From Bremia lactucae (Eukaryota; Oomycota; Peronosporomycetes; Peronosporales; Peronosporaceae): a stretch of 64,000 nt of DNA. The position numbers were made by a program, and so were the translations under genes. Below are positions 52,850-63,776 of the stretch, one piece after another. The stretch covers positions 1,036,769-1,100,768 of the forward strand of contig NC_090616.1 in assembly GCF_004359215.1 (NCBI RefSeq). The letters run 5' to 3'. The notes under the pieces were generated by a model. It worked only from the letters and a program-made list of their open reading frames with translations. It was not told the origin of the DNA and did not search any database. Numbering within the stretch: position 1 is the first letter of the stretch; the number at the start of each line of letters is the position of its first letter.

Positions 52850-54020
52850 CGATGGAGCCGCCACGGGCAAGGACAAGCGTTTATGACAACGGACAACGGT
52901 CGGCGTAAGGGACGCCAAAAACCGGTCAAGGCCAACAGCACCTGTAACTACTTTGGGTAGCATGGGCATTGGATCGCTAAGTGCCCCGTGCGAATTCGCG
53001 AGAACACAGAACGACAGCGGCTACAGCGTGCAAACGTCGCGCAGAGTGAAGACGACTCTGACGATTATCTTTTTTTCGGTTGGTGGACATTTGAAGACTA
53101 CCAAGTCAAGTTGCATATGGCTGGTCGATTTAGGTACGACACAGCACATGACGTACTCGAAACAGTTCATGAAGAATTTCAAGGGTATTTCTCCGGTGGA
53201 CGTTCACTTAGCAGACGATGGTGTTGTCCAGGCAGTCGGGACTGGTAACATCGTGATGTATATGAAGACTCCGCATGGAACCAAGAAGGAAGTGCTTTGA
53301 GGAGTATGGCATATTCCGAAATTATCGCGCAATCTCTTCTCCGTTGGACGCTTTACGAAGGACGTGGGTCCAGTCACGTTTGAAAGTGACGGATGCTTTG
53401 CTAAAGCAAAAGGATTGCAGTGAAAACTTGGATCCCGTGAGGGTAAAGGGCTGTTTAGGCTATGCACGACGCTCGTCGGCACTGACGAAGCCAATGTGAC
53501 AAGCTCGTCGGGATGCCATGGGGACACCACTTCGTACCTCTGGCATCTTCGACTTAGACACATTAGATATAGTGGTCTAGACACTATCGTCAAAAGGAAC
53601 TATGGTGTTGACATTGATCTTGCGTCGGTCAATCAGTGGGAGCTGTGCGATCGTTGTGCGATTGGCAAACAAACGCGAGTGAGTTTGATGCAAAAGTCAC
53701 CACATCATGCAAAGAAACTGTTGGAAGTTATTCACAGTGATGTGTGTAGACCTATGCAGTCAACAACTTTTAGCGGCAAGCGGTACTTCTCACTTTCACG
53801 GATGAGTACTCGCACTTTACCACGGTATCTCTGCTGCGAAACGAATCTGAAGGTTTTTGGATGCCATGCATAGCTTACAGTACTTAAGGAAAAGCGAAGC
53901 AAATTTGAAGCTTGGTCGGTACGCTGTCGGTTTCTTGGCTACTCAGAGCATAAAAGTTGAGAGTGGTCGTGTGCTTGTCAGTCGCGACGCAAAGTTTATG
54001 GAAAATACGTTTGATAGTGG
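52850..54020 (+). pseudogene. Copia element 2: gag end, protease, pre-integrase, deleted integrase
   Basis: A damaged zinc knuckle (STCNYFG then HGHWIAKCPVR, about 52,937-52,995) is followed by protease (WLVDLGTTQHMTYSKQFMK at about 53,130, with D-L-G in place of D-S-G). GAG-pre-integrase follows (WHLRLRHIRYSGLDTIVKRN, ELCDRCAIGKQTRVS). The frame then jumps from LLEVIHSDVCRPMQS and the YSLRMSTRTL region to NLKVFGCHA at about 53,850, so most of the integrase core is deleted. Confidence 0.7.
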
Positions 54021-55976
54021 GAAGCGCGACCGGCGCTATAATGAGGTCGTTATTCAAGATGATGATGAAGCGACTGAACAGGACTCCCCACAACACGACC
54101 AAACCGATCACGAAAATGAAGAATCTGCGCAGAATGAAGAATTTGAGCCTGGCAGAAAGCGACACCAAAGGACCCAATCGCTCGAAAAAGCGACTGAAGC
54201 GCCAAGGCCCAAACGACACAGTCAATATCAATCGCTTGAAGAAATGTCAGCTACAGCTCAAGACTTCGAGGCTGCGTACGTTGTGGATTTTCAGTGCGAG
54301 AAATGCCAACCACGTTCAAGTTGGCGACGGTATCCAATGACGCAGCTAAAAAAATGGAAGGAAGCGTGCAGCTTGGAAATGGACTCGCTACAAAAGAACA
54401 AGACTTAGACACTTGTGCCCCTGCCGTTAGGATGTAAGGCAATCGGCAACCGATGGGTATTTCGAGTTAAGGAAAACCAAGCTGGTGAAGTTGAGCGATA
54501 CAAGGCGCGCCTTGTGGCGAAAGGTTTCGCACAAAATTCGGCATCGACTATAAGAAACGTTTGCGTCGGTGGCGAAGTTTTAATCGATCCGGATTTTGCT
54601 AAGTTCTGGCTGCCAAGTACGGACTTACGGTCCATCGAATGGATGTGATAACAGCATTTCTTAATGGTCAGCTCGACGGAGATATTTACATGACGCAGCC
54701 TGATGGCTTCAGTGATACAGCCAATCCAGGTTACGTGTGCAAGTTACAACGGTCGCTGTACGGTCTGAAGCAATCACCTCTCATGTGGAACAAGACAATT
54801 GACGACTTTATGCTGGGACTGGAATTCAAGAAGTGTGAATCCGATCACTGCATCTACATTTAGATGCAGTGATCGGATTCACACTTCTTAAATTCCAGTC
54901 CTAGCATAACCTGATTTTTGTTGCATGATACGTCGATGACTTATATTGGCTAGCAGTACCAGCAAGATGCTACAAGAAACTAAGTTAGCCCTGAGCCACA
55001 TATTTGAGATGACGGATATGGGCCAGCTCAAGTAATTTCCTGAAATTGAAATTGAGCAAGACTTTGAGATTGGGGCACTCACGATGCGGCAGACCAAGTT
55101 TGCATGTAATATTTTAGCGAAGTTCAACATGGACAACAGTAAGGCCGTTAGGACGCCCCAGGGTCCAGGACTCAAGCTGACCAAGTCCATGTGCGAAGGC
55201 GGATGCAAGCACAGTGAAACTATGGTCGGTGTGCCGTATCGAAATGCTGTCGGTTGCCTGATACATTATGGTTGGCACACGCCAGGATCTCGCTGCGGCA
55301 GTTGGAGTACTTGGCCAATTTGTTGCAGACCCATGCCCAACACACTGGCAAGCACTCAAAAGGGTTTTCAGGTATATATAAGGTACAAGGACTCACGAAA
55401 CTCGATGCCGTGGCATCGAGTTTCAAGCAGCAACTCATAATGGACTGCAAGGGTTTTCGGATGCGGACTGGGCCGGAGAGACGATGTCACGAAGAAGCAC
55501 AAGCGGCTACGCTTTTATGATGAGTGGCGGGTGTGTCAGCTGGAAGATCAAGAAACAGCATACGGTGACTCTATCATCTACAGAAGCTGAGTACATGGCA
55601 CTGTCAGAGGCGACACAAGAGGCAGTATGGCTTAAAACATTTCTGTGCGAGCTCGGTGAGATGTCCACGGATAGAGCGGTCAAGATTTATGAATATAACC
55701 AAGGCTCAATTGCAATGGCAAAGAATCCAGAGTATCACAAGCAAAACAAGCACATCGACATTCGATATTATTTTGTATACGACAAGGTTAAAGACGGTCA
55801 AGTGATTCTCGAATATATTTCTTCTCTCGACATGCTGGCCGATATGACCAAGCCAATTCCAGCGACACAGTTTTGCGTACTTCGTGGCAAGCTCGGGATA
55901 CAAGGCCCAAGAGCTGTCGAGTCGAGTGGGAGTGTTCTTAAGGACGCTGTGAAAAAGGCGTCTCATGCAGCAAGCA
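54021..55976 (+). pseudogene. Copia element 2: linker, reverse transcriptase and RNase H
   Basis: The linker 54,020-54,330 is acidic (DDDEATEQDSPQHDQTDHEN). Reverse transcriptase reads [20 protein letters not shown], then [20 protein letters not shown] and LQRSLYGLKQSPLMWNKT; after an inverted duplication at 54,811-54,906 the catalytic YVDDL appears at about 54,930. RNase H reads SRRSTSGYAFMMSGGCVSWK, LSSTEAEYMALSEATQEAVW and LADMTKPIPATQF, and ends just before the LTR. The RNase H part (55,484-56,008) is open for 174 residues. Confidence 0.8.
54811..54906. repeat. Near-perfect palindrome, 46-bp arms
   Basis: Arms 54,811-54,856 and 54,861-54,906 are reverse complements apart from two mismatches, with a 4-bp spacer. 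The right arm interrupts the reverse transcriptase just before YVDDL. Confidence 0.9.
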
Positions 55977-56150
55977 GGCCAAAGGCGGGTACCGGCAGAT
56001 ACCGGTAATGACGTCAGTTGATGACGTCAGAAGCTTCTAGAATATTTCAGAAGCGCTAATTGGCTAGAAGTAATGGTTGGCTTAGAGGTAACAAGCAATA
56101 GGTTTGCGAACTAAGTCCTTTAATATATTTACTTTGCATTTTGCCAACTA
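55977..56150 (+). repeat. Copia LTR (3')
   Basis: Direct repeat of 52,659-52,830, extended by CTTTAATATATTTACTTTGC and GTGCTCACTTGACC. The extension is shared, inverted, with 57,866-57,905. Confidence 0.65.
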
Positions 56151-56164
56151 GTGCTCACTTGACC

Positions 56165-57860
56165 TTTTCATTACTGCTAGCCAAAATTAAGTCATCGACG
56201 TAAAGCGCAACAAAGATCATATCTTGCCTACCACGCTTCATTTAGACGCAGTGGCCAGATTCGCATTTCTTGAACTCGAGCCCTAGCATAAAATCATCGA
56301 GGGGCTTCTTCCACATGCGAGGCGACTGCTTCAGCACGTACACTGACCGTTCTAGTTTGCACACATAGTCCGGATTGATTGCATCATTGAAGCCATCTGG
56401 CTGCGCCATGTTGATGTCCTCGTCGAGCTGGCCGTTGAGGTACGCTGTCTTTACGTCTATCCGATGGACAGTAAGTCCGTACTTGGCAGCCAAACTGAGC
56501 AGAATCCGAATAGATGTAAACTTGGCCACAGGCGCAAACGTTTCTTCGTAGTCAATGCCAAACTTCTGTGCAAAGCCTTTAGCCACTAGACGCGCCTTGT
56601 GTCGCTCCACTATACCGTCTTGATTTTCTTTGACGCGAAACACTTACCGATTGCCTATTGGCTTGCGCCCTTTTGGTAGCGGCACAAGCGTCCATGTCTT
56701 GTTCTTTTGAAGCGATTCCATTTCCGAGTTGCATACTTCTTGCCACTTGGCTGCGTCGCTGGATTCCATCGCCGACTTGAACGTGGTCGGCATTTCTCCC
56801 ACTGAATCCACAACGTACGCAGCCTCAAAATCGTGTGCCGTAGCAGACATTTCTTTTACTGATTGGTATCTACTGTGTCGCTTAGACGTTGGAATTTCAG
56901 CTGCTTTTTCGAGCGATTGAGTCCTTTCGTGCCGCTTGGTGCCAGGCTCCATTTCTTCGCTCTGCTCACATTCTTCATTCTCTTGATCAGTTTCTTCGAG
57001 TTGTGGAGAGTCGTCATCGGCCAATTCATCAGCCTCTTGAACAACAATCGCGCTATTCTGGCGGACGCATCTCTCACTGTCAAACATGTCTTCCATAAAT
57101 TTTGCATCAAACTCACTAGTACACGGCCATTCTCAATCTTTCTTCGAAACGATATGCTTTTTCATGCTTCGAGTAGCCGAGAAATGGACAGCGTACCGTT
57201 CGAGAGTCAATCTTGCGACGTTTTTCCTTTGGAACTGTTACAAATGCATGGCAGCCAAACACCTTTAGATTTGCCAGCGCTGGTTTCCTCCCGGTCCAAA
57301 CCTGATATAGTGACTTTTCCATACAATACCTCGCGTTGGACAGCGGTAGCGAAGGAAGGTAGCGGTCATGAATGCTTCGCCCCAATACGATTTCGGCAGT
57401 CCAGCGAGCTCAAGCATACATCTTGCGCAATTCACGAGTGTACGATTCATGCGTTCGCCCCCCCCCCCTATTCAGTTGCGAGCGTAGGGTAGCGTGAATT
57501 TTTGCTCAATACCACGACGCTTGCAGAACTTGGCCAATACGCTCGAAGTGTTTTCACCACCGTTGTCTCAACGAAGAGTTTTGACAACTCCGCCGGTCTA
57601 AGTCTCAGTGAACGCAACAAACTTGGCGAGCTTGTTTGAGACCTCCGACTTGCTTCGTAACAAGAACACTGGTAAAGTGCGAGTACTCATCTGTAAATGT
57701 GACGAAGTACCACTTACCGCTAAAAGTCGCTGACTGCATAGGACCGCTCACGTCACTCTGAATGACTTCTAGCAGCTTATTTGCGTGATGAGGCGACTTT
57801 TGCATGAAGCTCACTCGCGTTTATTTGCCAGGTGCGCAACCATCGCACAGCTCCCACTGT
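56165..57860 (-). pseudogene. Copia element 3: pre-integrase, integrase and reverse transcriptase (5' to 3')
   Basis: From the right: KQTRVSFMQKSPHHANKLLE-like (57,605-57,814), FTDEYSHFTSVLVTKQ, NRTLVNCARCMLELAGLPKS and WGEAFMTATF in the integrase. Then NLKVFGCHAFVTVPKEKRRK and an acidic linker (56,644-57,096). The reverse transcriptase (56,242-56,643) reads [56 protein letters not shown] and YVCKLERSVYVLKQSPRMWK, with YVDDL at about 56,190. It is better preserved than copy 2 over the part deleted there. It is cut right after YVDDL by the inverted LTR of element 2. Confidence 0.8.
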
Positions 57861-57865
57861 TTGAC

Positions 57866-58090
57866 TTATGCTAAGGTCAAGTGAGCACTACTTGGCGAAA
57901 TGCAAAGTGAATATATTAAGGTCCTTAGTTCGCAACCTATAGCTACCTCGAAGCCAATCATTGATTCTCCAATCATAGCTCATAGAACCTTCTAGAAACT
58001 ACTGACGTCATCTACTAACGTCATCCCCATGACGTCACACTGTGACGTCATTACCGGTATATAATGGTAATTATGGGTACTATCTTGATG
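57866..58090 (-). repeat. Copia LTR, minus orientation
   Basis: Reverse complement of the LTR at 55,977-56,150, including the TGACGTCA motifs, the TTCTAGAA block and CTTAATATATTCACTTTGC. Confidence 0.6.
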
Positions 58091-58094
58091 TAGT

Positions 58095-58265
58095 CGAGTC
58101 GCTTCCTAGCTAACACTCTCACTCGACTCGACGATTAGGGAGACGCTTGAATACCAAGTTTGCTCCGAAGCACACAAAACTGCGTCGCTGGAATAGGCTT
58201 CGTCATGATATCAGCTAACTTGTCCAGAGTGGAGACATACTCCAATATCACTCTACAACACAGCG
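58095..58265 (-). pseudogene. Copia RNase H C-terminus
   Basis: In minus sense it reads EYVSTLDKLADIMTKPIPAT then QFCVLRSKLGIQAS, matching the end of RNase H at 55,810-55,910. It precedes the minus LTR, so it is the 3' end of a fourth, minus-strand element. Confidence 0.65.
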
Positions 58266-58289
58266 TCTAAATGACGCTTGTGCGACTCT

Positions 58290-58917
58290 ATTGCTCAGCC
58301 CGTTCTCGGGCCCTACTATGCACGAATACACAGGATCCGGGACTCAAGCTGACAAAAAAAAGCTTATGTGCGAAGGAGGTTGCAAACACAACGAGTCCAT
58401 GGCTGGGGTACCATATAGAAATGCTGTCGGCTACCTGATGTACTTTACGGTCGATACACGCCCCGATCTCGCTGCGGTAGTAGCAGTGATCAGCCAATTT
58501 GCTACAGTTTTATGTCCGACACACTAGCAAGCACTCACGAGAGTATTCAGGTATATACAAGGCACAAATTGCATGGTATCAAGTTTCAAGCATCAAGTGA
58601 CAAGGGACTTCAAGGCTACACGGATGCAGACTGGGCTGGAGACACAGAGTCAAGAAGAAGCACCAGTGGCATTTTTGATGAGCGGCGGATGTATCAGCTG
58701 GAAAAGCAAGAAGCAGCGCACTGTGGCACTTCGTCTACGGAAGTCGAACACATGGCGTTGCCAGAAGTAGCACAAGAAGCGGTGTGGCTAAAGGCATTTC
58801 TGTGTGAGCTCGTTGAGATGTCGAGAAGCGATGCGGTCAAGATCTATGAGGACAACCAAGGCTCAATAGCATTGGCCGAGAATCCGACATTCTACAAACG
58901 CATCAAGCACATTGATA
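58290..58917 (+). pseudogene. Copia element 4: RNase H region
   Basis: MCEGGCKHNESMAGVPYRNA, VGYLMYFTVDTRPDLAAVVA and DADWAGDTESRRSTSG lead to LCELVEMSRSDAVKIYEDNQ and GSIALAENPTFYKRIKHID. It breaks at 58,917 inside the equivalent of HIDIRYYF, where a gypsy B pol begins. Stops are few. Confidence 0.8.
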
Positions 58918-60340
58918 CGTCAACTTGCAAAAGTGCGTCATAGGGGTCCCTGAGATACCTGTACTGGGCTGCATCGTTGGTACACATGGTGTACGAGCAG
59001 ACCTAGACGAGTAAAATTGGTAAAGGAATGGCCGATCCCACGGCATGTGAAGGATTCGCGCCAATTCCTAGGGCTCGCTAATAACTTGCATAAGTATAGC
59101 AAGAAATATGCGGAGCAAACTAAACCATTATCTGATCTCCTTAAAAAGATACAGAATGGGTTTGGTTAAAAGAACAAGAAGATGCGTTCACATCAGTATG
59201 GCAATATTTTGTAGAGGCGTTGGTCCTGGCATTGCCAGACGCGAATAAGCTCTTTAGCGTCGTCTTCGATGCAAGCAATTTGCACTCGGCAGCGCGCTCA
59301 TGCAAAAGGATGACGACGGCGTTGACCATGTCATTTCTTATCTGTCTCTGCTTTTAAAAAAGTCGCAAAAATGAATTACCTTGTACATGACAAAGAGCTA
59401 CTTTTTATAACGTATGCTCTTGTCAAGTTTCGAGTGCACATATTGGGCACCGAACTCTTTGTGGTTTATTCGGATCACGCATCACTGCGTAGCGCAATAA
59501 ACTCACCGCACCTCTCGCCTAGAATGGCAAGATAGCTTACATTCTTCTCTAACTTTTATTTCAAAGTTGAATACAAGCCGGGAAGTCGATGTATTGGCTG
59601 GCGCATTGTCGCGCAGACAAGACTTCGAGGTAGGACACCAGGATAGTGTGTTTAGTGCGAAAGAACAATCTGAACCGTCAACGTTGACAGCCATTAAAGC
59701 CCACCACGAGCGAGCTCGTTATGCTTTGATATTTTAAGAGACCTTCAGTCAGGACGAACATTGTCGCCTGCTGTTGGATCACTTCGGCGGACATAAGGTA
59801 ACCCTTCCGTCACACCTGAAGGCTAAGTTATATCGCTTTAGCTATAACGATTTTCTGTTATGGCGTCAGCTGTCACCTTGTGATCCCTTGAGAACCTATG
59901 TGCCTCATGACATAGGTCTCAAGCTGATGATCCATTACAAGCTCCATGATGCGCTATCGAGTAGAAATCTGGTCCGTGAAAATACATTCTTACGAGTGTC
60001 AGACAAATCTTGGTGGTCACATTTATATAGATGGGTGGCCAATGTTCGCTCTTGCGAACAGTGTCAGCGCGTTAAGCCTGCACCGTCCAGCAGTGCGCCG
60101 CTGAAGCCGCTTCCGATTCCACCATATTTATGGAAGTCAGTAAGTCTGGACTTCATGTTTGGCATGCCGCCCGATCATAAGGGTCGGACAGGGCTAGTCG
60201 TCTTTGTAGATAGACCGAGCAAGATGGTGCATTTAGCACCATGTAAGACATAGATCTCAGGCAAGGAGGCAGCTCTCTTGATCCTGAATCATGTATACTG
60301 ACTACACGGGATGCTCGAATCCATAGTGTCGGACCCGGAT
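58918..60340 (+). pseudogene. Family B pol copy 2: reverse transcriptase end, RNase H, integrase start
   Basis: VPEIPVLGCIVGTHGVRADL and VKDSRQFLGLANNLHKYSKK (about 58,940-59,100) form the thumb. RNase H and the integrase N-terminus follow and, from 59,209 to 60,335, appear identical to 39,630-40,756, including the same stop codons (for example after PCKT and after SPRMAR). Confidence 0.8.
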
Positions 60341-61347
60341 CCACGTTTCACGCCAGTTTTTTAAGAGATGTATTCGAGCTGCTAGGTAGCAAGCTCCACA
60401 TGTCGACCGCAGAACATCCCCAGACGGATGGCCAAACAGAACGCGCTAATCGGGTCGTGGCGGATGTCTTGCGCACTATAGCAGCTCCCAAAGAGTGGAG
60501 CAAGCAATTGCCCTTTGTGGAGTGCGCTATAAACAACAGTGCCCACGCCAGTACGGGTGAGACACCGATATATATTAACGGACTACGCCATCCTCGGACG
60601 CCAGTCTCGTTTGTGCGCAGCCCGATTCTTAGTGGGGGAGGGCCCCTCACTATGCTCGGTGCGAAAGAGGGATATAGTTTCGTCAATATGACGATGACCC
60701 ATGATGGTATCATCTCAACGACAGAAACTTGACCTAGGGACCCTGCGAGATTAGCAGTAGTCAACAAATCTACGTCTTATGGCCGACCTCTTGGCGGTAT
60801 CATAGGCGAGTTAGATGCTTAAAGCATGAGAAAATGACCGATAAGCCATCTCACGAAATGTTTGTAAATGACCGATAAGCCATCTCACGAAATGTCTGTG
60901 ACGCGGGCAAGCGCACAGGACAAGCAAGAGAATATGCGGACCGAAATGGTCGCAAAAATAATGAACGCTTTAGTGGGTGAAAAGTACTACTTAGTACATC
61001 TACTCTACCTAAAAATGTAATTTCTGTACTATTTGGAGGTACTACGAAATTGTTTTCGCGTTTCATTGGACCCTTTACGACCTTAATTAAAGGCTCACCC
61101 TTCTCCCGTATATGAAGACACAATCCGTATTTTACGGGGTCGTCTGAAATGGTATGAAGGCCCAAATGAGGTCACATATCCTCATCCGTCTAAGGAGACC
61201 GATGGTGACGCCGACTATGAGTCGAGTGTCGTTCGGGTGAGGGAGACGGGGAAGGCGATAAAGTATCAGCCGACCGACTCCTCCCACCACAAACAGGATT
61301 CGGAGAGCGAGAAGCATCACGCGAGTAACGCGGATCCCTCAGCATAA
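60341..61347 (+). pseudogene. Family B pol copy 2: integrase end and C-terminal tail
   Basis: STAEHPQTDGQTERANRVV (catalytic Glu) and INNSAHASTGETPIYINGLR are open in 60,400-60,732. The GPY-type tail follows in broken frame (RFIGPFTTLI, PVFYGVV, PNEVTYPHPSKETDGDADYE). It ends GKAIKYQPTDSSHHKQDSES then HASNADPSA and stop at 61,345-61,347. A 30-bp segment around 60,830-60,900 (tgaccgataagccatctcacgaaatg) is duplicated in tandem. Confidence 0.75.
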
Positions 61348-62653
61348 TCCTCTTTAAGAGGTCCAAGCGAGTCTTAGGCGTTCATTACTCTGACGAGTCT
61401 TCGCTCGGACATCCTGAAGATCCGAGGTCAGTCGCGAGACTTGACCCTCGATATCCGCAATACGTCGTTCGGCAACGCTTAACGCCTGTGACTGAACGGA
61501 CGAAGGTTAGGCAGCCGCGAGTAGGTGGGGATCGCCATTCTATCAGTCACCGACTGCACTGGTGGATGCGGGTGGGATTCAACGCTTCCTTGTTGGGAGA
61601 TTACTTGCCCACTGCTCTGTGAGGAAAAAGAATCAAATCCTCGTCCAGTGGATAGGATAGCCGAAAAGTTTTGACTCTTGGGATTCGATAGATACGCTTC
61701 GTACTGACGTGCCGGCTTGGTGACCGCCTACGAAAAGGAGCACATGATAAGGCCTCTCCGCTAGTATAAAACTGACTAGCAGGAGTCTCGTGATGAGAAG
61801 AAACAGAGGGTACATTACTGCCCATGATTTCTTTCACACGCAAGCGAGCGAAAATAATTCGCTGCTACCGCTGTTTCACCACTTCGGAATGCGGTTGAAA
61901 GCGTCACAAGAATTCTGCCTCATACTAGTCGGGCGTGTAATTTTGAACGCAACACGAGCGGGATTGGGAAAGTTCGTCTAAAAGATTTCCCCTGAGACTC
62001 CATGCATCATAGTCCCCATATTATTATGAGCGTCTACAATAGCGCGCTTTAGGAACGACGCTTTTGGCCCGTTAATACGAGGCCATTGAGATGGAGGGGA
62101 CATATGTGGCATGTCACCCGTCAAATAGCCATGTTCGATACGACTGTTTTGTGATACCGACTGAGCACGCTCACGTGTCGTCGGCGGAGCCTTAAACTCA
62201 GGCTCCTCAATATCAGACCCATTATGAATAATGGTCTGAGAGCAAGACATTGTTGTTTTACCCAACAGAGAAGCACTACCACCTCTGTGGGAAGTGCTCT
62301 TCTTAATGGTCGCTGCGCTAGCCAGCGCAAACGAGAAAACAGCATTAGAATACTTTGTTGTCTTTAAATTAGTTGAGATTAGAAACGATTAAACGGGGGT
62401 TTAAGAGCCATCACGCTGCTAATCACTTCTATGAGGTGGCAGTTTAATCGACACTAAGCGACGAGTTTACATCTTCACTGTGAAAGTGGGATGGATCCTT
62501 TAGCCCCGTTAACGTGACAGCAGCAGCAGCTGTCGGCGTTGCAACTGGGGCACTACGCGCCTGCGGCGTGCTAACGCGGCACGTGCGCTTCGTGCGTGGT
62601 TGAGTGGGTGTCTTTTTAGACGACCCACCAGCTTTGACTCTTTTAGGTGGCAT
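61190..62653 (-). pseudogene. Family B antisense ORF, copy 2 (most complete)
   Basis: Starts MPPKRVKAGGSSKKTPTQPR at 62,653, about 130 bp inside the LTR, with a Lys/Pro/Thr-rich then Ala-rich N-terminus and DPSHFHSEDVNSS. The middle has TTIIHNGSDIEEPEFKAPPT-like and TTRERAQSVSQ segments; toward the end comes YPLDEDLILFPHRAVGKQ. The helical part follows at about 61,380-61,480 (VAERRIADIEGQVSRL-like). In the frame overlapping pol the tail reads RYSRDASRSPNPVCGGRSRS, then SPSPSPERHSTHSRRHHRS, stopping at 61,190-61,192. It overlaps the pol end by 158 bp. About 480 residues if the frame were intact; several frameshifts. No enzyme motif seen. Confidence 0.65.
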
Positions 62654-62773
62654 GTTTGGCGCTGTGTGAGTGCACACAGATCGCTAGAGTAACTGAGAAA
62701 ACAAGCGGCGAGTAAAGTAGCTCGCTGTTCCTCGATCCTCTGACGAATTCGCAACATGCTAATTCGTTCTAAA

Positions 62774-62785
62774 ATGGGGGGATGG
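62774..62785 (+). promoter_or_regulatory. Polypurine tract of family B copy 2
   Basis: AATGGGGGGATGG immediately precedes TGTAACGGGC. Confidence 0.6.
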
Positions 62786-63312
62786 TGTAACGGGCTGAAG
62801 TTGCCCTATGTTTGACAACCCCGTTAAGTATACTTTGTGTACTTAAGAGGATGGTCAATTACTTAAGCGAAGTTATTAGACCCGTTGTGACCCACCCTTG
62901 TGTATGAGATGCACATAGGTGCATTCACATTGCAAGAGGTAATGCGTAGCGTCAACGTGACGACGGCGAGAATCATCCAAGATACGAGGTATTTGGAATA
63001 AATCGCTCGCAATACATATCAGTGCATATCTACAAAGATAACATTTATGATTGGTTAATTAAGTAGATTTTCTTGATATGAATAAATATAGATCATTCTG
63101 GTAATACTGCCTAGTTAACAAGTGCGCACGTGGAGACGGATTACCGCTCCCGTGACGTCACTTAAAATAAGGATTCTAGAACGTTGGGTGAATGTCGCTT
63201 AGGCGCCCATCAACTGCCTCACTGTACATTAGGAGACGTAAAATGTTTCGTCACTGTGTTAGAAGGCGTGTATTAAGCAGTGCGTTGCAGCTTTAAGTAG
63301 CGCCCGCCAACA
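62786..63312 (+). repeat. Family B 3' LTR (527 bp)
   Basis: Starts TGTAACGGGCTGAAG and ends CGCCCGCCAACA. It aligns along its whole length with 32,806-33,308. Confidence 0.7.
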
Positions 63313-63776
63313 CGTCGTATACGTGAAGTAGTCGAGGCGCTCCACCTTCTCTGTAATCAGTATAGGTTGACTAGTATCAGCACTAGCAAAGGGTGCCCCG
63401 TTACAGCGTTAAGTTGGCCTTGGACGTCGACCTTAATAACTGCTTCGTGGACAGCAAAACGTGTCGCAGAAGACTATTTTCGCCACCAGACATGGACTAC
63501 GAAGTCATTTAAGCACATAAAGGCATCGTATGAAACATGATGAGCCGGCCAAGCCTTTAAATATCATAACACGGAGCTTAAAGCTGGCTTTCACGGTTAC
63601 GAAAGCCTTTATGTTATTACGTTTCTTAATATACGTGTAGCAAAATCAAAAAAAATGATGACAATAAGTCAAGTCAGGTATAGAAAGAAGCGACCGCAGT
63701 GTGTTGGGATTAGATCAAAAATATTGATGTAGCATTGGGCAACAGATGGCACAATTGTATTACTATCACCTCTATA
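63313..63776. other. Unassigned sequence
   Basis: No coding signal or recognised repeat. Confidence 0.4.

Noticed and set aside
57460..57475. Run of C residues in the copia element 3 integrase as a programmed frameshift site
   Set aside because: A homopolymer run in a dead element is more simply slippage or a sequencing error.
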